From: Pseudoalteromonas gelatinilytica
Lineage (GTDB): Bacteria > Pseudomonadota > Gammaproteobacteria > Enterobacterales > Alteromonadaceae
Direction: 5' to 3'
Assembly: GCF_001641615.1 (NCBI RefSeq)
Contig: NZ_LRRU01000018.1
Coordinates: 310,001-374,000, forward strand
Length of the DNA stretch: 64,000 bases
Of this stretch, positions 53,847 to 61,202 are shown one piece after another. The translations under genes and the position numbers were made by a program. Positions within the stretch are counted from its first letter, which is position 1, and each line of letters starts with the position of its first letter. Below the pieces are notes generated by a model. That model searched no databases. It saw only the letters and a program-made list of their open reading frames with translations, and had not been told where the DNA came from.

Positions 53847-54287
53847 ATGAAAGGTTTAGAGGTTAGTTGCGGACTATTTATAGATTTAGTCCCTGTCTTT
53901 AGTTTAATTTTAGCTGTTTTTGCTCTATGTGTTGCGTACTGGCAAGTTCAAGTGGGACGAAGCTCAACAGCATCTGCACAGGCACATAGTATTTACCAGC
54001 AATATTTACTTATGTGCATGGAGAATCCAGTGCTTGCAAGTGGTAAATATGAACCACGAACTGATAATGATGAGCAATATGCAAAATATACATGGTTTTT
54101 TTCTAGTATGTTATTTGCGTTTGAACAAGTCTTAGAAGCCAAGCCAAAAGATGAGCAATGGAAAGAGACAATTAAAGCACAGCTATCTATACATAAAAAG
54201 CATTTAATTAGATCAAGTACGGCAGCTAGCAATCAATGGTATATAGGATTACAAAAGTTGATTGGTGAAGTAAAAAATTCAGATTGA
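53847..54287 (+). CDS. Small membrane protein, single copy of the same helical domain
   Basis: A 146-residue protein with one membrane helix (about 10-30, DLVPVFSLILAVFALCVAYW) and then a domain homologous to that of the preceding gene: HSIYQQYLLMCMENPVLASG, WFFSSMLFAFEQVLEAKPKD, EQWKETIKAQLSIHKKH. AAGGG precedes the ATG, 19 bp after the upstream stop. It is the last gene of the RT operon. Function unknown. Confidence 0.72.
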   Translation: MKGLEVSCGLFIDLVPVFSLILAVFALCVAYWQVQVGRSSTASAQAHSIYQQYLLMCMENPVLASGKYEPRTDNDEQYAKYTWFFSSMLFAFEQVLEAKPKDEQWKETIKAQLSIHKKHLIRSSTAASNQWYIGLQKLIGEVKNSD

Positions 54288-54710
54288 TACTTGTTTATCA
54301 GCTTTTTAGCCACAAGGTTGAACCTTCAACTTAAAGCTATTGGTTTTAAATCTGAAAGCTGACGTCAATAGCAGATGGCTTTCGAAACTATCTACGCGGG
54401 GTAAACCCGCTGCTACCTAAAAGCTTGCGACTTTACTCTTGTAGCCTGATAACTTTTTAAATCTGAGAGCTGACGGCTCGTTGAACCATCGCGCGAAATA
54501 AATTTCACGCCTACGGTAATCCTTTACTCTTTCCCCTTGTAACTCGCAAACTTTTTTAAATCTGAAAGCTCTGAGTGTGTTGGGTTTCGCTACGCTCTAC
54601 CCAGCCTACGAACTCCTTTACTCTTTCCCCTTGTAGCTCGCTAACTTTTTTAAATCTGACAGCTCTGAGTGTGTTGGGTTTCGCTACGCTCTACCCAACC
54701 TACGAGCTCG
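54288..54710. repeat. Repeat mosaic at the right edge of the RT operon
   Basis: No gene is visible in this 423-bp stretch. It contains REP-like TACGCGGGGTAAACCCGC (54393-54416), the right copy of the 90-bp direct repeat (54483-54570), two inverted GTTGGGTTTCGCTACGCTC elements (54579-54610, 54673-54704), and a repeated CCTTTACTCTTTCCCCTTG/AAATCTGA module at 54519-54570 and 54613-54664. Confidence 0.85.
54483..54570 (+). repeat. Right copy of about 90-bp direct repeat flanking dehydrogenase plus RT region
   Basis: Same orientation as 43956-44045 and differing by a few bases (GAACCATCGCGCGAAATAAA, TTTCACGCCTACGG, CCTTTACTCTTTCCCCTTG). Recombination between the copies would delete the dehydrogenase and RT operon together. 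Confidence 0.8.
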
Positions 54711-55310
54711 CTAACTCGTACAATTTTTCGCCTCATGGGTTAGCTGTTTGAGTGCGATGATTTGGCCTTGTTTGTTTTGGTCTAGGGCGAGTAGGTCACC
54801 TTGGTGAATATGAGTATCTAGGGTGCCGTGTTTTTGTAGCTCTTCAAGGAGTGATTGCTTTATTTGTACTATGACATTTTGCTCGCAGTCGGCGATATAC
54901 CAGTCGTTATCAACACTGACGAGACGGCCGGTGAAGCTGGTACGGGCTTGGTGATTGGCTAATGCTTGTTGGTAGTTCGCATCTAGGTTTTGTTTTTGTT
55001 GTTTAAGATTACTCACATAGCTGCCTTTAGCGTCGAGTTCGTGTACTTCAAGCCATTGATAATCAGATAAATCTACTGCATAAACATCGGTTAACTCGCG
55101 GTTGTTGTATTGCAGCATGACAAAACCAAGAATCGCTAAAGCAGCAAAAACACCGGTCATTTGTAAGCCTAAAAAGCGCTGTGGCCTTGGCGTTGCTGAC
55201 TGTGGTTTTTGCATGTCTGAAAGCTTGTCGCTGCTTAAGCTGTGCTCTGCCTTACGTTTTTGAAAATGTGCTTTTAAATCAGCATCGAATTGCTCGTCGT
55301 TACGCTTCAT
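54711..55310 (-). CDS. Putative anti-sigma factor, single membrane helix
   Basis: A 199-residue protein: about 45 cytoplasmic residues, one membrane helix (MTGVFAALAILGFVMLQY, about 51-68) and a periplasmic domain. It overlaps the 3' end of the ECF sigma gene by 11 bp. That arrangement and topology are typical of anti-sigma factors. It lacks a recognisable zinc-binding HxxxCxxC motif, so the assignment is by context. Confidence 0.65.
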   Translation of the reverse strand: MKRNDEQFDADLKAHFQKRKAEHSLSSDKLSDMQKPQSATPRPQRFLGLQMTGVFAALAILGFVMLQYNNRELTDVYAVDLSDYQWLEVHELDAKGSYVSNLKQQKQNLDANYQQALANHQARTSFTGRLVSVDNDWYIADCEQNVIVQIKQSLLEELQKHGTLDTHIHQGDLLALDQNKQGQIIALKQLTHEAKNCTS

Positions 55311-55851
55311 GATGGCCTCCTAGTTGTTGTTTCAGGTTTTGACGGGCATATCGCAGCCGAGTTTTAATGGTCTCTGGGTTACTTTGTGTGATTGCAACAA
55401 TGTCTTCGAGACTAAAGCCTTCTTGTTGTAAGGTCAGCGCTTCACGTTGTACAAAGCTAAGCGCCATAAGTGCTTTATCAAAGGCTTCATAGTCGTAGTG
55501 ATAACTTGCATCCTGAGATTCAGAAAATAGTTGGTTGTCTTCTAATTCAACGAACTTTTGCTGCTTACGAAATTCATCAATTAATAAATTACGAGCTAAT
55601 CGAAAAAGCCACGCTTTTGGGTTGTTTTGATCATTGTAAAAGTCGCGTTTATCAATGACTTTTAACCAGGTTTGCTGGCATATATCAAGGGCAAGATCTT
55701 TATCACTTTGGGTAACTAGATAGTGATAAAGATCGTTCCCGTATTGAGCAACGAGTTGGTTAAGGTAACGGTTGTCGCCCGTTTTGGCATACTGCGCCAA
55801 ACAATCTGTGTTTGGCTTGTCAAATAACCATGTCTTGATGCTCATTAGCAT
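55300..55851 (-). CDS. ECF-type RNA polymerase sigma factor
   Basis: A 183-residue sigma-70 family factor with region 2 (DLALDICQQTWLKVIDKRDF, PKAWLFRLARNLLIDEFRK) and region 4 (ALMALSFVQREALTLQQEGF, ETIKTRLRYARQNLKQQL). No region 1 or 3 is present, as in ECF factors. A second Met is two codons in. It lies 6 bp after the tonB-like gene and before its likely anti-sigma factor, all on the minus strand. The regulon is unknown. Confidence 0.88.
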   Translation of the reverse strand: MLMSIKTWLFDKPNTDCLAQYAKTGDNRYLNQLVAQYGNDLYHYLVTQSDKDLALDICQQTWLKVIDKRDFYNDQNNPKAWLFRLARNLLIDEFRKQQKFVELEDNQLFSESQDASYHYDYEAFDKALMALSFVQREALTLQQEGFSLEDIVAITQSNPETIKTRLRYARQNLKQQLGGHHEA

Positions 55852-55857
55852 AGGCAG

Positions 55858-56505
55858 TTATCCATCTATTTTAAAATCAAGTTGAACGCTTTGGTTTGTT
55901 TGTAATTGTGCCACACCTTCAACAACTTTAGGGCGATATTTCCAACGTTTAATCGCGCGAATTGCTTCACGGTCAAATACCCGTTTAGGCTCAGCATCAA
56001 TAATAACAGGGTCAATCACTTCGCCTGTCGGTGAAATACTAAAGCTAATTTGCACCCAGCCTTCAATGCCATCGCGAGCTGCTACCGGAGGGTATTTAGG
56101 GTTTATACGTACAATAGGTGTCGCATCTCCCGTTGGTTGATTAATGCTTTTGCTAAGCGTGTCGCCAATGTTATCGAATGTCATCGTTGGTGTTAAATCC
56201 GCAACTATAACAGTGTCGGTCGTATCAATGGTTGGGCGCGGTGGTACTTTTGGTGGCATTTTAGCAACTGGCGGTGGCGGCAGTGTTTGCTTTACTTGCA
56301 CTTTTGAGTCTTCTGGTACTTCATAAATTTCAACCGTGATATCAGGGCCTGTTTTTACATCGGCTCTTTGCTCAGCAGAAATTAAGTACTGCATAAATGC
56401 AAATGCTGCAAAGGTCATGACACCGCCGCCAATAATTGCTGCGGTTGTCTTTAAAGCAGCATTGCTGTTATTCAAGCTTGCTGAGTTTAGTGGTAAAGTA
56501 TGCAT
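55858..56505 (-). CDS. TonB-family energy transducer
   Basis: A 215-residue TonB protein: short cytoplasmic N terminus, one membrane helix (AAIIGGGVMTFAAFAFMQYL), a proline-rich stretch (LPPPPVAKMPPKVPPRP) and the TonB C-terminal domain (NPKYPPVAARDGIEGWVQIS, DREAIRAIKRWKYRP). The ATG at 56505 follows AAGAGGAACGGCT; the longer frame has no matching signal. No exbB or exbD is adjacent. Operon with the ECF sigma pair, suggesting a surface-signalling or envelope-linked unit. Confidence 0.87.
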   Translation of the reverse strand: MHTLPLNSASLNNSNAALKTTAAIIGGGVMTFAAFAFMQYLISAEQRADVKTGPDITVEIYEVPEDSKVQVKQTLPPPPVAKMPPKVPPRPTIDTTDTVIVADLTPTMTFDNIGDTLSKSINQPTGDATPIVRINPKYPPVAARDGIEGWVQISFSISPTGEVIDPVIIDAEPKRVFDREAIRAIKRWKYRPKVVEGVAQLQTNQSVQLDFKIDG

Positions 56506-56611
56506 AGCCGTTCCTCTTAGGATAATTGCTTTCATAGCTAAAACGGCTGGCAAATAAAAAAGGGGTGAAATTTTTTTCACTTTTTATTTTTCACAAGTTT
56601 TTTAGGTTGTT

Positions 56612-57118
56612 ATGAAACTTATTCAAATAGATAAAGCCCGTTACCGCAAACATTTAAATCAAGTGATTATTGCTTGTGTAATTGGTCTAGCCGTTGGTAG
56701 TTTAGCCATTTCACAAACGTTAATAGCGTTATTTCCTGACCCAAGCGGTAGCCATTTTCATTGGAACCTACTAGGTGTTGTTGTATGTAGTTTGCTGGTG
56801 GGCTTTGTGCTTAATAAATACCGCAATCATGATTACATGACTGAAATTGTCTATGTGTGGGAGCTTAAAAAAGCACTTAATAAAATCACCCGTAAAATGC
56901 CAAAGTTAAAAGCAGCAGGGCGTGAGGGCAATGCAGATGCTTTATTAGCAATTCATTACAGCTATGCGGGATCACGTTTGTTATGGCAACTTGATGACAA
57001 CACTATTACCATGGATGAGTTGGCAATTAAGCAGGCAGAGCTTGATAGTGTTGCAGATAAATACAATCTCTCGCTTGATGCAGAACGTTATGATGAGTCA
57101 ATCTTAAAGCAATTTTAA
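56612..57118 (+). CDS. DUF3087 family membrane protein
   Basis: A 168-residue protein with two membrane helices (about 18-40 and 52-68) and a cytoplasmic helical tail (WELKKALNKITRKMPKLKAA, then DALLAIHYSYAGSRLLWQLD). It matches the DUF3087 layout; function is unknown. It is divergent from the tonB operon and 9 bp before the phosphatase gene. Confidence 0.8.
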   Translation: MKLIQIDKARYRKHLNQVIIACVIGLAVGSLAISQTLIALFPDPSGSHFHWNLLGVVVCSLLVGFVLNKYRNHDYMTEIVYVWELKKALNKITRKMPKLKAAGREGNADALLAIHYSYAGSRLLWQLDDNTITMDELAIKQAELDSVADKYNLSLDAERYDESILKQF

Positions 57119-57127
57119 GGACGAATA

Positions 57128-57577
57128 ATGAAAAAGGTTTTGATTGTATGCTTAGGCAATATCTGCCGCTCACCTACCGCTGAGGCGGTACTTCGTAGCC
57201 GTGCCAAGGCATTGGGTGTCAATGTTAAAGTTGATTCTGCTGGCACCATTGGCTATCACCAAGGTAATCCACCAGATTCACGTTCAAAAGCAGCAGCCGA
57301 AAAGCGCGGTTATAGCTTTAAAGGAATTTATTCACGACCTGTGACTCAAGCTGATTTTTATGAGTTTGACTTAATTCTCGCAGCCGACAAGCAAAATCTT
57401 GCTGATTTACAAGCCCAGTGCCCAGAGCACTTACAATATAAGTTGTCGCTGTTTTTAAGTCATGGTGATGCAGGGGAGAGCGAGATCCCCGATCCCTATT
57501 ATGGTGGCGATCAAGGTTTCGAAAAGGTACTCGATTTAATTGAGGACGCAGCCGATAACCTGCTTAAAAAGCTATAA
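57128..57577 (+). CDS. Low-molecular-weight protein-tyrosine phosphatase
   Basis: A 149-residue cytoplasmic phosphatase. The P-loop C8-L-G-N-I-C-R14-S sits at the N terminus and the general acid is in DPYYGG. Members dephosphorylate tyrosine kinases in capsule or exopolysaccharide export or act more generally. No polysaccharide genes are nearby. It is co-directional with the DUF3087 gene. Confidence 0.92.
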   Translation: MKKVLIVCLGNICRSPTAEAVLRSRAKALGVNVKVDSAGTIGYHQGNPPDSRSKAAAEKRGYSFKGIYSRPVTQADFYEFDLILAADKQNLADLQAQCPEHLQYKLSLFLSHGDAGESEIPDPYYGGDQGFEKVLDLIEDAADNLLKKL

Positions 57578-57579
57578 AA

Positions 57580-57603
57580 AGGGTCGCATTGCGACCCTGT
57601 TAT
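57580..57603. terminator. Terminator between convergent phosphatase and TPR/TonB genes
   Basis: AGGGTCGC pairs with GCGACCCT around ATT, with an A-run before; the following T content is modest on the plus strand and good on the minus strand. Confidence 0.7.
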
Positions 57604-58677
57604 TTATCTTTTTATTTTAAAGTCTAATTGCACCCGAGAAGTTGCAGCAATGGCTTGACCATTTTCAAACTTAGGCGCATAACGCCATTTTTTCATTGCT
57701 TTTACTGCTTCTCTTTCAAATGCAGTACCACCTTCAGAGTCAACCACAGTTATGTTGTCTACAAAGCCTGACGGGGTTACTTCAAATTCCATCACGACAA
57801 TGCCGTCTTCCATACGTTGTGCTTTTGACATTGGATATTTTGGCGGCACACGGTACAACGGCTCTTGTTCTTGGCTTTCTTTCCAAGGCACCATTTTCGC
57901 AATTGCTAAACAATGTTTGGTTGCTTCGTCGCTTTTACCTGTTTTTTCGTATAAGTGAACCAACTTCGAATGGGCGTTTAATTCGGTTTGATGATCAAAG
58001 TCTAGCTCTTGATCAAATACGCTAACTACGTGATTCAACCGCTCAATAGCGGTGCTGTATTTACGTTGGTTTTCTGCGAATGCGGCAACTAAAAAGTCAG
58101 CGCTAATACGATCGACAGCGTTATTCGGTAAGTTTTCTTGGTAGTACTTATCGGCTTCTTCAAGATATTTCTTTGCTGTGTAATAGCGCTCGCCAGTTCC
58201 TTTGTAAGCAAGGATACGAGCAGCGGTCATTTTTGCATCAGCAACAAGCTTGTCTGAGTTTTGTTTTTCAGCAATAGCAATGACATCATCAAGATACGTA
58301 TCAGCGCGCTTAGCAGAGGCAGTTGATTCTGCCATGCCGATTAATGAATCATACACTTGCACACTTAGCTTGCCGTGGTTTTTTTCGAGTATTTCGTAGG
58401 CTGTGCGATATAACTCAAAGCTTTGTTCTTGTTCACTTTTAGCAAGGCTGTTTGCATAGTTAATAGCCAGGTTGGCAGTGTTGTCAGCGTTTTCACCATA
58501 AATCTCTTTGCCAAGCTCAAACGCTTTTTTGGCAAATTCACTGCTGTCTTGCTTATTTTCTACAGCGGCGACATAAGCGCGGTAGGTGTCGTTAAATTCT
58601 TGGGTGGTCGTTTCATTGGCAATGCTTTGCTGACTTAATAGTAGTGTAATGCATAAGGCAAGTGAGCTCTTTTTCAT
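57604..58677 (-). CDS. Periplasmic TPR protein with TonB C-terminal domain
   Basis: A 357-residue protein: signal peptide (ends QQSIANE), a helical region built of TPR-like pairs (residues about 25-265) and a TonB C-terminal domain (PPKYPMSKAQRMEDGIVVME, EREAVKAMKKWRYAPKFENG). It has no membrane helix apart from the signal, so it is not a classic energy transducer. A perfect Fur-box-like palindrome lies 48 bp upstream, suggesting iron control. The C-terminal domain closely resembles that of the TonB protein at 55858-56505. Confidence 0.82.
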   Translation of the reverse strand: MKKSSLALCITLLLSQQSIANETTTQEFNDTYRAYVAAVENKQDSSEFAKKAFELGKEIYGENADNTANLAINYANSLAKSEQEQSFELYRTAYEILEKNHGKLSVQVYDSLIGMAESTASAKRADTYLDDVIAIAEKQNSDKLVADAKMTAARILAYKGTGERYYTAKKYLEEADKYYQENLPNNAVDRISADFLVAAFAENQRKYSTAIERLNHVVSVFDQELDFDHQTELNAHSKLVHLYEKTGKSDEATKHCLAIAKMVPWKESQEQEPLYRVPPKYPMSKAQRMEDGIVVMEFEVTPSGFVDNITVVDSEGGTAFEREAVKAMKKWRYAPKFENGQAIAATSRVQLDFKIKR

Positions 58678-58724
58678 AATATTCCTTATTATTTTGCCCA
58701 GAGAAGAGGAGATTAATACTTGTT

Positions 58725-58743
58725 GATGATAATTATTATCATC
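58725..58743. promoter_or_regulatory. Fur-box-like palindrome
   Basis: GATGATAAT-T-ATTATCATC is a perfect 9-1-9 palindrome containing the Fur core GATAATNATTATC. It lies 48 bp upstream of the TPR/TonB gene start, which is where a Fur repressor would act. Confidence 0.8.
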
Positions 58744-58790
58744 ATTAGGTGCAAGGTATCAAATTGCATGCGATGAGTCACTGTTAAACT

Positions 58791-58886
58791 TTAAGGTACG
58801 TAGTGTGATTCATTGTACTTTTGATTGGCAGAACTGGGTTGGCTTTGTAGCAGGGCGCTGCAAATTAGCACGAAGGCTTTTTTCAT
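58791..58886 (-). pseudogene. Truncated leader and signal-peptide copy (31 codons)
   Basis: A 31-codon frame begins MKKAFVLICSALLQSQPSSA and stops after NQKYNESHYVP. Its leader (AATAATAGGGAATATT before ATGAAAAAA) is almost identical to that of the TPR/TonB gene downstream (AATAATAAGGAATATT, ATGAAAAAG). It looks like the surviving 5' end of a duplicated, deleted gene; a functional small secreted peptide is less likely but possible. Confidence 0.55.
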
Positions 58887-59233
58887 AATATTCCCTATTA
58901 TTATTGTTGTTTTTATTAACGGTTTGAAAAAGGTTTACTGCTTTATTTAGATTAAACTAATCTATTTTATCGAATCGATTAAATGCTCATTTGTAGCAAT
59001 TTGTTGCAATTCAATAAGCTAGGTACAAAGTGAGGGCGTTTATCGTGTTTGCTGAGCGCAGTTTATGCGTGGCGCAAAGCTCGTATCTTGGGGTGGTTTG
59101 AGTGTATAATACTTGAATTGCTGGTAACTGCCTCAATATTAGTTATCACTCGTCGTATGTTGCATCCTTACAACCTTCAAGCTGTTGTAATCACATTTGC
59201 AGTATCGCATTTATTTTTAAATTTGGATTTGTC
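58887..59233. other. Spacer upstream of ribA
   Basis: A 347-bp stretch. TATAAT at about 59104-59109 is a good -10 candidate for ribA. A 65-codon plus-strand frame overlaps ribA here but shows no start signal. I see no FMN-riboswitch-like conserved core and no gene. Confidence 0.5.
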
Positions 59234-59860
59234 GTGGCGCAAGTAAGAGCAAGAGTCCAGCTAAATGTTGGCAAAAACAGTGATATCCCTGCAGAAATCG
59301 TATCTTTCAGTGGCTTAAATGATGGCCAAGAGCATGTTGCTTTAGTGTTTAATCAAGCTGACACTGAGCAAGACGTACCTTTAATTCGAATGCATTCAGA
59401 GTGTTTAACGGGTGATGTATTTCACTCATCACGTTGTGATTGTGGTGAACAGTTAAATGAGTGTATCGAGATGATGCACCAACAAGGCGGTATTTTACTG
59501 TATTTACGCCAAGAGGGCCGTGGCATTGGTTTATACAATAAAATTGATGCTTACGTATTGCAGTCGCAAGGCATGAATACCTACGAAGCAAATAACCACT
59601 TGGGCTTTGCTGATGATTTACGTGACTTTTCAGACGCGGTATTAATGTTAGAAGCACTCAATCAAAAGCATGTTAAGTTAATGACTAACAACCCAAATAA
59701 GCTTAAAGCACTGCGTGATGCGGGTATTGAAGTTGATTCAGTGGTTGGCACTCATGCACACATTAAAGCGGGTGTGGTAGGTAACCGAGCTTACCTCGAA
59801 ACAAAAATCAAACATGGCTCGCACATGCTTGATATTAAAAAAATTAAAAAGCCTGAATAA
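59234..59860 (+). CDS. ribA: GTP cyclohydrolase II
   Basis: First enzyme of riboflavin synthesis; opens the GTP imidazole ring. Zinc ligands are C57, C68 and C70 in HSECLTGD and [10 protein letters not shown]. The GTP-binding and catalytic part has [12 protein letters not shown] and TNNPNK. The start is GTG at 59234 ([10 protein letters not shown]). The 208 residues match stand-alone RibA (196 in E. coli). Confidence 0.95.
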   Translation: MAQVRARVQLNVGKNSDIPAEIVSFSGLNDGQEHVALVFNQADTEQDVPLIRMHSECLTGDVFHSSRCDCGEQLNECIEMMHQQGGILLYLRQEGRGIGLYNKIDAYVLQSQGMNTYEANNHLGFADDLRDFSDAVLMLEALNQKHVKLMTNNPNKLKALRDAGIEVDSVVGTHAHIKAGVVGNRAYLETKIKHGSHMLDIKKIKKPE

Positions 59861-59938
59861 ATTTCACAACAGGTGACTATAAACCAGCGACGCACCCAGT
59901 TATACTCGGTGCGTTTTGTCGTTATTGAATGAGAAACT

Positions 59939-60733
59939 ATGTCGATCGAAGTTCGTGTTTTTAAAGCCAATGCAGGCGTAAAGTGGTTCAAAGCTGGCTG
60001 GGAAATCTTTAAGCTGCAACCCTTCACTTTTATTTTAATGCATCTGTTAATTGGTATTATTGGCTTTTTGTCTTTATTGCTACCTGTATTACAAGTGGTG
60101 GGTGCATTTGTTGCTCCTTTTTTGATGGCTGGTTTTTATCAAGCCGTATTAACAAAACAGCAAGGCGGAACTATCAGCCAAGCTGATATTTTTAAGCCAT
60201 TTAGTAACAAAGGAAATCGTATTGGTTTAGTACGTGTGGCTGTGTACCAGATGGCGGCAGGTATTTTATTAGCCTTACTTTCTAATTTTATTTTTGCTGA
60301 TGCCTATGCGGTTATTTCGAGCCAAACATTTGATCCGCAAAATCAAACCCATATTGCCGATTTATTAGCAACCATCTCAATGGGCCAAGTGGCAGTATTT
60401 TTATTGGCAATCAGCATTTATTTAACCGCGTTTGCTTATGCAATTCCGCTGGTTTATTTTCAAAAGCAGAGCAACATGTTGCAGGTTTTAAAAACGTCGT
60501 TCATGGTGTTTTATCATAATATGGCGCCATTGAGTGTTTATGGCTTAATTTGCGCGATTTTAATGGTGATCTGTATTCCTTTATCGTTTATTCCTCTATT
60601 GGTTTTAATGCCAATTTGTTACATTAGCTTCTTTGTGTCTTTTCAGGCTATTTTTATGCCGGTTGTGCCAAAAGGTGATGACCAAACAAAAGCACCTGAA
60701 GCGCAGTCACAATCAGGACGCTTTGACGCGTAA
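59939..60733 (+). CDS. BPSS1780-type polytopic membrane protein
   Basis: A 264-residue inner-membrane protein with about six membrane helices. It begins with the family's characteristic soluble start (KANAGVKWFKAGWEIFKLQP) and contains FLMAGFYQAVLTKQQGG and AIPLVYFQKQ. Function unknown. Its stop overlaps the recX start (TAATG), so the two are coupled. Confidence 0.8.
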   Translation: MSIEVRVFKANAGVKWFKAGWEIFKLQPFTFILMHLLIGIIGFLSLLLPVLQVVGAFVAPFLMAGFYQAVLTKQQGGTISQADIFKPFSNKGNRIGLVRVAVYQMAAGILLALLSNFIFADAYAVISSQTFDPQNQTHIADLLATISMGQVAVFLLAISIYLTAFAYAIPLVYFQKQSNMLQVLKTSFMVFYHNMAPLSVYGLICAILMVICIPLSFIPLLVLMPICYISFFVSFQAIFMPVVPKGDDQTKAPEAQSQSGRFDA

Positions 60734-61185
60734 TGGATGATAAAGAACAAAAGTTAAAGAATTACGTACTTTGGTTATTGTCTCGACAAGATTATTCGCG
60801 TCGAGATTTAACGCGAAAGTTACAGCAAAAAGAGGCGACACCTGAGTTTACAGAGCGCTTGTTAGATTGGTGTGAATCACACAACTTTATTAACGAACAG
60901 CGTTACTGCGAAGGGTTTGTACGCCGCCATTTAGCTAAGTATCATGGTGCGAAACGCATTCAAAGCGAAGCAATGGCAAAAGGGATAGACCGAGCATTAT
61001 TAGATAAGACGCTCGAAGAGTTCGAAATCGATTGGTTTGAACTCGCAAAGGACGCATATTTAAAGAAGTTTTCAAATTCAGGTAAAGAACTCGACCAGAA
61101 AGAAAAAGCGAAACGTGTACGCTACTTGATGTATCGAGGCTTTAATTACGAACAAATTGATTTTGCAATGCAAGCACAGCAATAA
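60733..61185 (+). CDS. recX: RecX regulatory protein
   Basis: Small helical protein that caps RecA filaments and limits RecA activity. Three tandem helical repeats: WLLSRQDYSRRDLTRKL, FINEQRYCEGFVRRHLAKYH and RVRYLMYRGFNYEQIDFAM. The 150 residues are typical (166 in E. coli). recA is not next to it here; the gene before is a membrane protein. alaS follows by 17 bp, as in Shewanella and E. coli. Confidence 0.93.
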   Translation: MDDKEQKLKNYVLWLLSRQDYSRRDLTRKLQQKEATPEFTERLLDWCESHNFINEQRYCEGFVRRHLAKYHGAKRIQSEAMAKGIDRALLDKTLEEFEIDWFELAKDAYLKKFSNSGKELDQKEKAKRVRYLMYRGFNYEQIDFAMQAQQ

Positions 61186-61202
61186 ACGGGTGAGATTTTC
61201 AC

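Noticed and set aside
58887..59246. Small membrane protein gene or FMN riboswitch before ribA
   Set aside because: The 65-codon frame lacks a ribosome-binding site and overlaps the ribA start; no FMN-aptamer core was recognised.
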